A stretch of 64,000 nt of DNA, taken from Sporobacter sp963663605 (GTDB taxonomy: Bacteria; Bacillota; Clostridia; Oscillospirales; Oscillospiraceae). Positions 55,716 to 64,000 of the stretch are shown here, in pieces (position 1 is the first letter of the stretch; each line of letters opens with the position of its first letter). The notes under the pieces were generated by a model. It did not search any database. It was given only the letters and a program-made list of their open reading frames with translations, and was not told the DNA's origin. Position numbers and translations under genes: made by a program. Where the stretch lies: contig CAXXVF010000002.1 of the NCBI GenBank assembly GCA_963663605.2, positions 1,984,001 through 2,048,000 on the forward strand. Direction: 5' to 3'.

Positions 55716-56642
55716 ATGGACACTCAAAAACTAAAGTACTTTATTACTCTGGCGGAATACCAAAACTTTTCTGATGCAGCTTCAGCCGCCGGCAAATCTC
55801 AGTCCGCGATCAGTCAGCAGATTGCAGAACTCGAAAAGCAGGTTGGAGCGCAGTTGATAAACCGCAAAAAGCGGCCGTTTGAATTGACATCAGCCGGCAA
55901 AATTTTGCTGAAAGAGGCGTACGCCATCGTATCCAAGGCAGATGAAGCGCTAAACAAAACATGTCTAGCGGCAAACGGATATATAGGGTTCCTGAAGGTG
56001 GGCTTTCTCGGCGGCATCGAACGGGGTTTCCTTCCTCAGGCTATCAGGGAATTCCGTGAAACATATCCGAATATTGATTTGAGTCTACATCAATATAACT
56101 GGGGAGAGCTCAATAAAGCTTTGGTTCATGAGGAAATAGATGTCGGATTTACAATGACTTACGGATTTGATCGGTTTCATGAGCTGATTTCAAAAGATTT
56201 GTTCACCAACGTGACTACCATAGCCATGCAGCGTAATCATAGGCTGTCGTCCGAGAGTTCAATCAAAATTTCTCTTCTCAAAAATGAATCATTTGTTACA
56301 TTAAACCCAAAAACGGATTTTCTTCTCTATGATCAGACGATGCAGCTGTGCGGAGAAAGCGGATTCGCTCCAAGAAAAATCACTTTGTGCTGGGATATCG
56401 ATGCAATCTTGTTTAACGTGGAGTCCGGTCTGGGGGTATCAATTCTTCCCGGCACTATCCGCGACCTTGCAGGACGCGACGTGCGTTTTGTCGAAATCGA
56501 TCATCCTGATAAATACCTCAGCGTTAAGGTTGCGTGGAATAAAAATACGTTGAATTCCGCCATTTCAATATTCGTCGACAAGCTGGAAGCTCTCAGGTCT
56601 TCAAAAACAATAGGCATTAACGGTTCTCAGGGCAGAAAATAA
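55716..56642 (+). CDS. LysR-family regulator of the phloroglucinol operon
   Basis: 308 aa. N-terminal winged helix-turn-helix (FSDAASAAGKSQSAISQQI), effector domain from about residue 90 (GYIGFLKVGFLGG). ATG 55716 follows GAGGAG; an in-frame TTG upstream overlaps it. Divergent from the transhydroxylase gene, so it probably activates that operon in response to pyrogallol, phloroglucinol or an intermediate (inference). Confidence 0.9.
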   Translation: MDTQKLKYFITLAEYQNFSDAASAAGKSQSAISQQIAELEKQVGAQLINRKKRPFELTSAGKILLKEAYAIVSKADEALNKTCLAANGYIGFLKVGFLGGIERGFLPQAIREFRETYPNIDLSLHQYNWGELNKALVHEEIDVGFTMTYGFDRFHELISKDLFTNVTTIAMQRNHRLSSESSIKISLLKNESFVTLNPKTDFLLYDQTMQLCGESGFAPRKITLCWDIDAILFNVESGLGVSILPGTIRDLAGRDVRFVEIDHPDKYLSVKVAWNKNTLNSAISIFVDKLEALRSSKTIGINGSQGRK

Positions 56643-56666
56643 TATAAGCGAAGCGCCTGAAAATCA

Positions 56667-56720
56667 AAACAAGTACATCCACAAAATCGTCAATATGATT
56701 TGTGGATGTACTTGTTTATT
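56667..56720 (+). terminator. Terminator of the LysR gene
   Basis: A 19-bp perfect stem (56667-56685 with 56699-56717) begins about 25 bases after the stop and ends in gttta. It separates the LysR gene from the CocE operon. Confidence 0.75.
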
Positions 56721-56893
56721 GTCAGGCCCAACAGCGCCTCTTTGGCGAGCGGCGCAGCTGGATTTGTTATGTTTTGATTGACAAAGCGGTATGCTTTTTT
56801 TGCTTGCTACTCCAGCACCGTATATTATATCATTTTAATATAAGGTGTAAAGCATAAATGAGCATATATTAACACAAGAAAAGGAGTTTTATT

Positions 56894-58750
56894 ATGAGGA
56901 AGGTAAACCTCAACGTCAACAATCCGCGCGTCAGCGAATTTCATTCTGACGACATTTGGCACCTCCTGCCCGGCTATGACCCGCAACCAACCAAGATCCC
57001 GTATGGCAGCGAGCAGCTGACAGGTGTGTATTACGATGGATACCCGCAGGTCATAAAGGGCGCGGAGACACAGCCGACCTACAAATGGAAGGTAGATAAA
57101 GACGTCATGGTCCCCATGCGCGACGGGATCAAACTGGCGGTCGACGTATATCGTCCCGATAACGCCGAAGGAGAGAAGTTCCCCGTCATCCTCTGCATTG
57201 GTGAGTGGGGCAAGGACGGCCAGGATTGCATGGAATGGTTCAGAGAGTATCCGCAGGATTATTTCATAACCCCGTTCTGGAACGGGAGCCTTGAGGGCGG
57301 CGACTTCACCTACACGGTCCCGAGGGGCTTTGTCCATATTATTGCTGAACCGAGAGGCCTCGGCAACTCCGAGGGCATAGACAAGGGCGATGAGACGCAG
57401 CACAACCCCAAGGATATGCAGGATATCATCGATTGGGCCGTCAAGCAGCCGTGGTGCACCGGCAAAGCAATGCAAATGGGCCCGTCCTCCTACGGCAGGG
57501 CAACGCTCGTGGCGGGTGCTGACCCGCATCCCAATCTGGTCGCGATCCGTCCTTCCGAGGGTCCTTCCCACATGTTCGACAACTTCAACGGCATCAAGGA
57601 TTCGATGTTCTATAACGTCCATCAGGGCCTGCATTCTTATGACCAGCTGCAGGTCAACTCGAATCTGCATCCTGAGCGCAGGCTGCTGCCGCAGTATCTC
57701 ACCAAATACACGAAAGAGGAATATACGAAACTGATTCAGGAGCTCCTCGACGATCCCGACGTCAAATGGAATCAAAAATTCTATCCGCAGGTCAAATACC
57801 CGACCGTCTCCCACCAGCTGGTGGACGAGCTGATCTATCTGGCCCACCCGACGGAGCGGGACAGCGGACTTCAAAACGTTAAGGTCCCCATGTATATCGG
57901 CGCCTGCTGGAACAACGATATCTACTGCTGGGCAACGTTTGAGTGCTTCAGAAAGTCCACCCAGATACCCGAGGAGCACAAGAAGCTCATCGTATTCCCC
58001 CCGATGAATGCGGCTCGTCCCTTCTACTGGTTTGCTGACGAGGACATACGCTGGGGCGAATACTGGGTCAAGGGCATTGACAACGGCATTATGGACGAAC
58101 CCCGGATCAAGATATTCACCATGGGCATCAACAAATGGAAGTTTGAGAACGAGTGGCCGCTGAAGAGAACGCAGTATCAGAAATACTTCCTGCAGCCGGG
58201 CGGCATGCTAAGCACTGCGTCTGTGCAGGGAAACCCCGAGCCGGAATCCTTCACGCAGCAGGCCCCGTATATGGACCCGACGGTTTACTGCCTGCGGTAT
58301 ACCACTGCGCCGTACGACAAGGACACGGAGGTCACCGGACATATGACGTTCCGCTTCGACGCTTCAATCGACGCCGACGACACGAACTGGCTGATCGACG
58401 TGGTCGACCTCGCCCCGAATGGCGATCGCTTCCTGGTCGGCAGCGGTTATTTGAAGGCAAAATTCAATACGCTCGACGAAGTGAAGTCGCTCGATTACTA
58501 CCCCTGCCACAAACGTCAGGAACCGATTCCCATCGTCCCGGGCGAGATAAACCGTTACGAGATTGCCATCATGCCGACGTCAACCGTTTTCCAGAAAGGT
58601 CACCGCATGGAGCTCATCATCAAGAACCAGAGCGATATGAGGGGCAAAATGGCCAAAAACGGCATCTATTGGTGGCCGTTTATGCGGACCGTGACACACA
58701 CGATCTACTTTGGTAATTCGCATCTGGACGTGCCGGTTATTCCGGACTGA
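56894..58750 (+). CDS. CocE/NonD-family alpha/beta hydrolase
   Basis: 618 aa, S15/X-Pro dipeptidyl-peptidase-like hydrolase with the C-terminal jelly-roll domain (about 450-618, TGHMTFRFDASIDADDTNW). Nucleophile Ser198 in GPSSYG, N-terminal VMVPMRDGIKLAVDVYRP block typical of the family. No signal peptide, so cytoplasmic. Members cleave esters, amides or acylated compounds. AAGGAG lies before the ATG. First gene of a plus-strand set with the genes at 58848, 59598 and 61262; the substrate is unknown. Confidence 0.85.
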   Translation: MRKVNLNVNNPRVSEFHSDDIWHLLPGYDPQPTKIPYGSEQLTGVYYDGYPQVIKGAETQPTYKWKVDKDVMVPMRDGIKLAVDVYRPDNAEGEKFPVILCIGEWGKDGQDCMEWFREYPQDYFITPFWNGSLEGGDFTYTVPRGFVHIIAEPRGLGNSEGIDKGDETQHNPKDMQDIIDWAVKQPWCTGKAMQMGPSSYGRATLVAGADPHPNLVAIRPSEGPSHMFDNFNGIKDSMFYNVHQGLHSYDQLQVNSNLHPERRLLPQYLTKYTKEEYTKLIQELLDDPDVKWNQKFYPQVKYPTVSHQLVDELIYLAHPTERDSGLQNVKVPMYIGACWNNDIYCWATFECFRKSTQIPEEHKKLIVFPPMNAARPFYWFADEDIRWGEYWVKGIDNGIMDEPRIKIFTMGINKWKFENEWPLKRTQYQKYFLQPGGMLSTASVQGNPEPESFTQQAPYMDPTVYCLRYTTAPYDKDTEVTGHMTFRFDASIDADDTNWLIDVVDLAPNGDRFLVGSGYLKAKFNTLDEVKSLDYYPCHKRQEPIPIVPGEINRYEIAIMPTSTVFQKGHRMELIIKNQSDMRGKMAKNGIYWWPFMRTVTHTIYFGNSHLDVPVIPD

Positions 58751-58768
58751 CCTTATACGCATGGGATG

Positions 58769-58823
58769 CCCGGGAATAAAGAATGCAGATTCCTTCGGTA
58801 ATTCTGTACACTTTATTCCCGGG
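58769..58823 (+). promoter_or_regulatory. Stem-loop between the hydrolase gene and the next gene
   Basis: cccgggaataaag (58769-58781) pairs exactly with 58811-58823, with a second inner stem. It ends 24 bases before the next start codon and just before its GGAGG, so it may tune transcription or translation of the downstream genes. Confidence 0.55.
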
Positions 58824-58847
58824 CGGTTCCCCGATTTGGAGGATATA

Positions 58848-59525
58848 ATGAGCCGCATATGGACTGACGAACAGCTTGCCGAAATGGCTAAGCGTACTAT
58901 TGACAAGGCTTTCGACGCTGTCGACGCGGGCGAATCGCAAAAAGCCAAGGACCTGATACAGCAGATGTATGACCAATTCGTGCATCTTCACGACGGCTAT
59001 ATGGTGTGGATTGCCGGACTGCTCACCTGGATCTATGAGCGCCATGGCACAAAAGGCGTCGAAGAGGCCGAGCGCGAGGCGCACGCAAAAGAAGCTAAAC
59101 TTGTTTTTTTGCCGCCTGAGCGAAATGATTTTCAATTCATGGTGGAAAAGATGGCTGCTGAACTTCAAGGTCATGTACATCAGCACATGACCCTGACGGA
59201 AGACGATGAGAAAGTCGTCCTGACCAACACGCCCTGCGGTTCCGGCGGGCGCCTCATTCAAATGGGCGGCTACAGTCCGGAGGTGGGCTTGGGGCGTATC
59301 GCCGAGCCCTCGGATCTGACGTTCAACACGCCGGACTATCCGCTGTATTGCGTGCACTGTCCGTTGTTTAACATGAACGCTATCGATGACACGGGTGATT
59401 TTCTGTTTATCAACAACCCGCCGGGTGATGGAACTTCATGCCAGTTTATCTTTTATAAAGACAAAAAAAATATCCCGGAAGAATACTACAAACGGCTGGG
59501 GCGCGAAAAACCGTTGCACGACTAA
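58848..59525 (+). CDS. Unassigned protein, possibly ATC-hydrolase-like
   Basis: 225 aa from ATG 58848 with GGAGG upstream. Helical N-terminal half; the C-terminal half has cysteines in TPCGSGGRL, YCVHCPLFNMN and GTSCQFIFYK. The latter two recall the L-2-amino-thiazoline-4-carboxylate hydrolase family pattern, but I am not sure. Cytoplasmic. In series with the hydrolase before and the mutase-like gene after it. Confidence 0.5.
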   Translation: MSRIWTDEQLAEMAKRTIDKAFDAVDAGESQKAKDLIQQMYDQFVHLHDGYMVWIAGLLTWIYERHGTKGVEEAEREAHAKEAKLVFLPPERNDFQFMVEKMAAELQGHVHQHMTLTEDDEKVVLTNTPCGSGGRLIQMGGYSPEVGLGRIAEPSDLTFNTPDYPLYCVHCPLFNMNAIDDTGDFLFINNPPGDGTSCQFIFYKDKKNIPEEYYKRLGREKPLHD

Positions 59526-59597
59526 AAGCATCCGCTGCTTCAATCCGCCCTTTGTCGAGAAGCAGAACCAGATCCCACACACGGAAAGGAATATACT

Positions 59598-61073
59598 ATG
59601 ATGGCCAAATATACCATCAGAAATAAACGGCTGAGTGATGACGAGTTTTTCCGCATCCGGACGGAAGAAGTTCTTCCGCAGTGGGAAACAAGCCGCGATA
59701 TTGAAAATCTGGACGAAAGCATTGCCGCCGCGTATGAATACTCCGTCGGGCTCGGACGAAATTACGCGATTGCGGTGCGTGATGCCAACGAACGCGGGAT
59801 ACATCTCTTCCAGCCGCAGTTCGGCCAGGGCCTCACGGAATTCATGATTGACGGCATGAGCTATGTGGAAGAAAACTCCCCCCTCATCCCGAACGGTTTA
59901 TGGAATGTCTTTTCCGACTCCTACACCCGAAAAAACAAATATGAACTGGCCGCAGACGGCATTGAGCGCAGCCGAAAGGAAGGCGTGACCATGCTCAACG
60001 GCTGGCCGATCGTGAATCACGGCGTGTATGAAGCCCGGAGAATAAAAAAGGCCATAAAATCACCCTTGTCGCTCAACTCCACCGACGAGGACGGCCGCCT
60101 GGCATCTGAAATCGCACTGGCCGCGGGATGGAACGCCTGCAACTGCCGCTCTATCCAGGAGGTCATGGCTCACTGCAAAAACATAGCGCTTGAAGAGGAA
60201 ATCCGCATCAACCAGTACGAATCGCGGCTCGCGGCCATCTACCATGAACGCGGCGTGCCGCAAAGCCCGCACATCGCATGCAACCTGACAGGATACGACA
60301 GCTGCGGCTTCAAGTCGTTCGTCATGGTGGCCCAAGCCCTGCTGGGCGCGGAACAGGGGCTGCAGCAGATCTATCTGGAATTTGGCATCAATATGAATCT
60401 TGTTCAGGACACCGCGATGATGTGCGTGACGAAGCGGCTCTGCGAGGAATACTGCGCCCGCTTCGGCTATACAAACATCAAATTTATCCAGAACAACAAC
60501 ATGTTCCAGGGCGCGTTTCCCCCGCGTCTGGAGGAAGTCAGCGCCATGCTGAGCCTGGCCGTCACGATCGGCATAATGGGCGGCTCCACATGCCTTGTAC
60601 TCAAATGTCAGGATGAAGCGTTCGCCACGCCGACAAAGGAAGGGATGTGTGCCACCGTGCGCATAGCGCGCGAAATCGAAACGCTGCTTGGCGATTTGCG
60701 CCTGCCTTACAGCGCCGAAGTGCAGGAAGAGGAAAAAATTCTTGAGCTGGAAGTACGGACCATGATGGAAAAATGCCTGGAGGCCGGCGATGGCGACATC
60801 GCTCTCGGCCTTTGCCTGGGCGTTGACGCCGGCTGGGTCTCCACCATGATCTCCCCGTGGAAGTACAACAAGGGTAACGTCCTTCTTATGCGAGACGCGG
60901 AGAACGCCATGCGCTATTACGATACGGGTGATATGCCGCTACCGAAAGAGGTCAGAGAATACCACTTGGAAAAGCTACAGGGCCGCGCAAAAAAAGAGGG
61001 CAGACCGCTTGACTTTGACATGGTCGTTGACGATCTGCAATACGCCTCGCGTTTGCCCGATATTCAAAAATGA
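59598..61073 (+). CDS. Glutamate mutase epsilon-like protein with altered substrate pocket
   Basis: 491 aa, colinear with methylaspartate mutase subunit E (about 483 aa): RLSDDEFFRIRTEEVLPQWE, DSYTRKNKYELAADGI, LLNG-like MLNGWPIVNHGV, GDIALGLCLGVDAGW and the C-terminal VREYHLEKLQGRAKKEGR match. It should form the TIM barrel that caps adenosylcobalamin. The arginines that hold glutamate are largely gone: R66 equivalent is Q74, R149 equivalent is N160, with only the SYTR Arg (R111) kept; Glu171/Tyr177/Tyr181 equivalents are N, E and H. No cobalamin-binding MutS subunit is encoded in the window. A different substrate, or a non-mutase role, is likely. Confidence 0.82.
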   Translation: MMAKYTIRNKRLSDDEFFRIRTEEVLPQWETSRDIENLDESIAAAYEYSVGLGRNYAIAVRDANERGIHLFQPQFGQGLTEFMIDGMSYVEENSPLIPNGLWNVFSDSYTRKNKYELAADGIERSRKEGVTMLNGWPIVNHGVYEARRIKKAIKSPLSLNSTDEDGRLASEIALAAGWNACNCRSIQEVMAHCKNIALEEEIRINQYESRLAAIYHERGVPQSPHIACNLTGYDSCGFKSFVMVAQALLGAEQGLQQIYLEFGINMNLVQDTAMMCVTKRLCEEYCARFGYTNIKFIQNNNMFQGAFPPRLEEVSAMLSLAVTIGIMGGSTCLVLKCQDEAFATPTKEGMCATVRIAREIETLLGDLRLPYSAEVQEEEKILELEVRTMMEKCLEAGDGDIALGLCLGVDAGWVSTMISPWKYNKGNVLLMRDAENAMRYYDTGDMPLPKEVREYHLEKLQGRAKKEGRPLDFDMVVDDLQYASRLPDIQK

Positions 61074-61261
61074 TTGCGATGAACCCGCAAAGCACATTTA
61101 TGGAATACCGGAGATAATATACCGGTACCATTAAAAGCTATAAATATCCGTGCGCAGATACTGATGTCATACCTCCGGTATGGTAACCTTTTGCAGATGC
61201 AGGTACTTCGTCACACGGAATTACTTGTGTGTTAATATTAATTTTATGGAGTTGTGAAAAC

Positions 61262-61738
61262 ATGACGGTTATGAACAGCGAAGGCGAATACGGCAAGTAT
61301 TTTATTACAGAGCTCAAGGCGCCGGACTTCCCTCCCAGTTTTTTAGAAAGATATAAGCTTTTTGGTACGCGGATTCGCTGGATGGACGGGAATCTAATTC
61401 CGGGCGCATTTCAGATGAACACGTCATGGTATCATTCCGCCTTGGATGAGCCGCTCTTTGAGGAGCACGTCCATCCTAACGACGAGATGGTTGGGTTCTT
61501 CGGCAGCGATCATGAACACCCAGACGAATTGAACGCAGTCATTGAATTCACGATGAACGGAGAAACGCATCATATTACAAAAAGCTGTATGATCTGGGTG
61601 CCTGGCAATGTAAAGCATAACCCTTTAAAGCTTGTCCGGGTTGACAAACCTGTTTTCCACTGCTCGATCTGTCTTTCTGCGGATTACGTCAGTACGGATG
61701 CAGACGGAAAAAGTATCTACGATCCGGCTATAAATTGA
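61262..61738 (+). CDS. Cupin-domain protein
   Basis: 158 aa from ATG 61262 with GGAG nine bases upstream. A cupin-like segment around HVHPNDEMVGFFGSDHEHPDEL and a second motif PGNVKHNPLKL supply several His/Glu possible metal ligands. Last gene of the plus-strand set starting at 56894. Function unknown; a small dioxygenase-like or isomerase role is possible, though oxygen use is unlikely in this organism. Confidence 0.7.
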   Translation: MTVMNSEGEYGKYFITELKAPDFPPSFLERYKLFGTRIRWMDGNLIPGAFQMNTSWYHSALDEPLFEEHVHPNDEMVGFFGSDHEHPDELNAVIEFTMNGETHHITKSCMIWVPGNVKHNPLKLVRVDKPVFHCSICLSADYVSTDADGKSIYDPAIN

Positions 61739-61740
61739 TA

Positions 61741-61763
61741 GGCGGGGGTTTCTGACCCCCGCC
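61741..61763. terminator. Hairpin between convergent cupin and LysR genes
   Basis: ggcgggggt pairs with acccccgcc around ttctg, two bases after the cupin stop. It lies in the short gap between convergent genes and probably terminates one or both; no T-run. Confidence 0.5.
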
Positions 61764-61786
61764 CTCCTAACCTCAGAGTATTCGGA

Positions 61787-62683
61787 TCATATTTTCAAGT
61801 CAATTTCAAATTCCCTGATAGTTTCGGCAAATTCTTTTATCTCAGGCGACGCTTCGCGGCTCCAAACGCAGCCGAAAATCTCTTTTTTGGATAAAGGATA
61901 TGTTATGATTTCGGGTAATGTGCACAGTTCATTCTTTGCGCTACACAGATGGACAGCATTGCCCAACAGAAGTTCCGTGTAAGCAGAGGATAAAGAGGTG
62001 CATTGTATTGACGGAATGAGGGATATACCAATATCGGACCAGGCAGTATTAAAATTCTTACGGCAAATAATATCGTCGCTGTTGTCCTCATTATAGAAAA
62101 TAGCCTGTTCTCCGTTGAAGTCGGAGAGTAAAGTATTATCGTTCACTTTTGGGTGATTTTTTGACGTGACAAGCACATCTTCAGCATATTCCAGGATGAT
62201 GTGTGAGAAATCCTTATATATTTTTCTGTTTCTGGGAATAGTGGTAAATGCCATGTCAAGTTGCCTGTTCAGCAGTTTGTTTTCTATTACCTGTGGATCG
62301 AAACGCCTGATTTCAAGATCCATATTATTTCTTTGGCGCCTATAATCTCCCATAATCTCGATTATTCGTTTATCCATAATAACCCCGAGTTCATAACCAA
62401 TTATCAGGCGTACCACAGGCATGTTGGCTTTTCTTACAGTCTTTAAAAATGCTTCAAAATCCTGGACCATTTTCCTGAAATAATCCAGATACAGCTTCCC
62501 CTCTGCGGTTATCTCAATAACGCTTGTCGTTCTGACAAACAGCTTTACCCCCAGCCGCTTTTCAAGCGCCGATATTTTAACGCTCACAGCCTGACGCGAC
62601 ATAAAAAGCTCTTCAGCGGCTTTTGTAAAGCTCAGATGTTTCGCCACGGTCAAAAAACATGTTATTGTTATTTCATTCAGCAT
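61787..62683 (-). CDS. LysR-family transcriptional regulator (2)
   Basis: 298 aa if started at the ATG at 62683; ATG 62692 and GTG 62713 are in frame and no ribosome binding site decides between them. Helix-turn-helix LSFTKAAEELFMSRQAVSVKI, effector domain from about residue 90. Convergent with the hydrolase/mutase-like genes and upstream, on the same strand, of nothing but the rhs of this intergenic area; the TPP enzyme gene lies behind it. It may control either neighbour. Confidence 0.85.
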   Translation of the reverse strand: MLNEITITCFLTVAKHLSFTKAAEELFMSRQAVSVKISALEKRLGVKLFVRTTSVIEITAEGKLYLDYFRKMVQDFEAFLKTVRKANMPVVRLIIGYELGVIMDKRIIEIMGDYRRQRNNMDLEIRRFDPQVIENKLLNRQLDMAFTTIPRNRKIYKDFSHIILEYAEDVLVTSKNHPKVNDNTLLSDFNGEQAIFYNEDNSDDIICRKNFNTAWSDIGISLIPSIQCTSLSSAYTELLLGNAVHLCSAKNELCTLPEIITYPLSKKEIFGCVWSREASPEIKEFAETIREFEIDLKI

Positions 62684-62945
62684 AAACAACATCCCATATA
62701 AATAAATACTCACTGCATATACAGAAACGATTACATTTCTCCTCTAACCTAAAGCTTCGAGCAGCTATCCGCACGGAACTTGGGACTTGAGGCGGGGTAA
62801 TTCCAACGTATTAGTGAATCATGCATCTGTATGGTTGCTGTCATTGCCGCGAAGCGTTTACTGGCAAAAACGCGGCATGGCGTAATAGTTTTTCAGCGTA
62901 CAGTTGCACATTGCGTAGTGATTATGTGAGCATCGCTATCTTTCT

Positions 62946-64000
62946 CTATCTATTATCCCTTGACAAATGCACGTTCAACACTGCGGGCTTGCCGCTGCGA
63001 ACAATATCCAAAGCTTCCTTGAGCGCGGGCAGTATATCCTCCGATTTATTCACGGTGTGTCCGAAAGCTCCGGCAGCCTGCGCGGTCAAGGCGTAGTCGA
63101 TTTGAAAATCCGCCGCGGCTTCAATAAAGAACTGTTCGTTCAGGTTATCGTCTCCCGTCAATCTTTTCTGACTTTTACGGACTTCGCTATAACCATTGTT
63201 GTTGCAAATTATCGCAAGGAACGGAAATTGATATGTAGCCGAGGTCCAGAAAGTTGATGTGGGACAGCCCCAGATAAAACCACCGTCCGTCATGATCGCT
63301 ACCACCATCTTCCCGGGAGAAGCGGACGCCGCCCCAAGCGCAGCTCCGGGCGCCCAGCCTATTGCTCCGGAGGGACAGCCGAACCAAGTACCGGGCTTTG
63401 TCCGTACAATTTGCTCGGTAACTGAAGCGCAATGACCGAGCGTATGGTTGAGAACGATTGCGTCTTCGTCAATAAGTTTATTTAGACAGAAACAAAGATA
63501 ATCCGCAGAAATGGGCTCCTGATTCGACTGATTTTGCGCTGCCGCGTACCATTCCTGGCGTATTTTCTCGTTTCTGGCGGCGATTTGCCGGTAACGCTTA
63601 TCCAATTCAGCCTTTTTTTTCGGGGTCACTTTATCCTTCAATAATTTATCTAAAGCCGATATGGCTTCACGCGCGTCAGCCTTAATAAAGATATCCGCCC
63701 CCTGCCCCCAGAGCAAACGGCCTTGTGTCAGGGGCGCAACGTCAATGTGAAGGATTTTGGCTTCCGGTTTAAGCGGCGGCGCACTTCTCACATATGGCAT
63801 GGCATAATCGATAGCCAAGATGACATCAGCTTCGTCAAAACCCGCGTCCATCTTGCGGCTGCCTCCGATTTGTTCAATGCCAATGCAGAGCGGATGACTG
63901 CTGGGAAAGTTCATCCAACTGTATCCTGTTAGCACCGGAACGCTCAGAGTCTCCGCGAGAGCGATCAATGCGTCTACATTGCGGTGATAGCGTCCCGCAT
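62946..64000 (-). CDS. Thiamine-pyrophosphate-dependent enzyme, acetolactate-synthase-like (5' end outside window)
   Basis: The last 351 or so residues of a TPP enzyme; the frame stays open to base 64000 (reading RYHRNVDALIALAE before the first internal start), so the N-terminal PYR domain lies outside. The central domain (VILAIDYAMPYV) and the C-terminal PP domain (TDGGF followed after about 30 residues by NNNGY, the Mg/TPP motif) are present. Family members include acetolactate synthase, benzoylformate decarboxylase and related enzymes. No small regulatory subunit is seen. In this setting a decarboxylase or ligase of a 2-oxo acid is as likely as an anabolic role. Confidence 0.85.
   Translation of the reverse strand, partial: AGRYHRNVDALIALAETLSVPVLTGYSWMNFPSSHPLCIGIEQIGGSRKMDAGFDEADVILAIDYAMPYVRSAPPLKPEAKILHIDVAPLTQGRLLWGQGADIFIKADAREAISALDKLLKDKVTPKKKAELDKRYRQIAARNEKIRQEWYAAAQNQSNQEPISADYLCFCLNKLIDEDAIVLNHTLGHCASVTEQIVRTKPGTWFGCPSGAIGWAPGAALGAASASPGKMVVAIMTDGGFIWGCPTSTFWTSATYQFPFLAIICNNNGYSEVRKSQKRLTGDDNLNEQFFIEAAADFQIDYALTAQAAGAFGHTVNKSEDILPALKEALDIVRSGKPAVLNVHLSRDNR

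Noticed and set aside
56825..57979. 384-aa minus-strand frame opposite the CocE-type gene
   Set aside because: Antisense shadow; the plus-strand gene has a good start site and intact catalytic motifs.

Overview
The window looks like the chromosome of a strictly anaerobic, fermentative Gram-positive bacterium of the class Clostridia. The reasons are the SD-rich genes with frequent GTG/TTG starts, lipoprotein-type solute-binding proteins, the absence of outer-membrane genes, a full set of oxygen-sensitive enzymes (glycyl radical enzyme, 2-hydroxyacyl-CoA dehydratase family, radical SAM, cytoplasmic molybdenum enzymes), and a 16S rRNA whose V3/V4 text reads like Clostridium cluster IV/Oscillospirales. 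The family placement comes from memory, not from a search.

Layout. 1-6200: an rRNA operon on the minus strand (16S-23S-tRNA-Lys-tRNA-Glu-5S), with its promoter at 6174-6202 and an extended helix 45 in 23S. 6561-7481: metA. 7618-8330: an IS200-type element. 8443-11942: a molybdopterin oxidoreductase pair related to pyrogallol transhydroxylase but different in key residues. 12608-18840: a liv-type ABC transporter followed by a phenylacetate-CoA ligase-like enzyme. 18950-22308: a small membrane protein, a MoxR/VWA pair and a rhodanese-like protein. 22433-36351: a 13-gene minus-strand locus with an AMP-forming CoA ligase, two radical SAM proteins, a TetR regulator, three large and one small subunit of the 2-hydroxyacyl-CoA dehydratase/benzoyl-CoA reductase family, a dihydrolipoyl-dehydrogenase-like flavoprotein, the ATP-dependent activator, a methyltransferase, a small CxxC protein and a 90-aa unknown. 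37102-45379: a TRAP transporter, two short cyclase-family hydrolases, a DUF169 protein and a glycyl radical enzyme. 45410-47285: a second IS200-type element and a decayed zone with tRNA and IS21 fragments.

47287-55405 is the best-understood region: an operon that appears to encode the whole anaerobic route from pyrogallol through phloroglucinol to acetoacetate. It holds pyrogallol-phloroglucinol transhydroxylase (two subunits), a phloroglucinol-reductase-like SDR, a dihydrophloroglucinol cyclohydrolase-like cyclase, a 3-hydroxy-5-oxohexanoate dehydrogenase-like protein and a triacetate-acetoacetate-lyase-like BKACE protein, plus an iron-sulfur flavoprotein and a cupin. A divergent LysR gene sits at its head.

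56894-61738 is a further unassigned catabolic-looking set: a CocE/NonD-type hydrolase, a possible ATC-hydrolase-like protein, a glutamate-mutase epsilon-like protein without its cobalamin subunit, and a cupin. It is followed by a convergent LysR gene and a TPP-dependent enzyme cut by the window end.

Taken together, the window is an island for taking up and anaerobically degrading (poly)hydroxylated aromatic or cyclic acids. The phloroglucinol branch can be named with good support. The dehydratase/radical SAM locus, the Cys-rich glycyl radical enzyme, the transhydroxylase-like pair and the mutase-like gene are the parts most likely to be undescribed.
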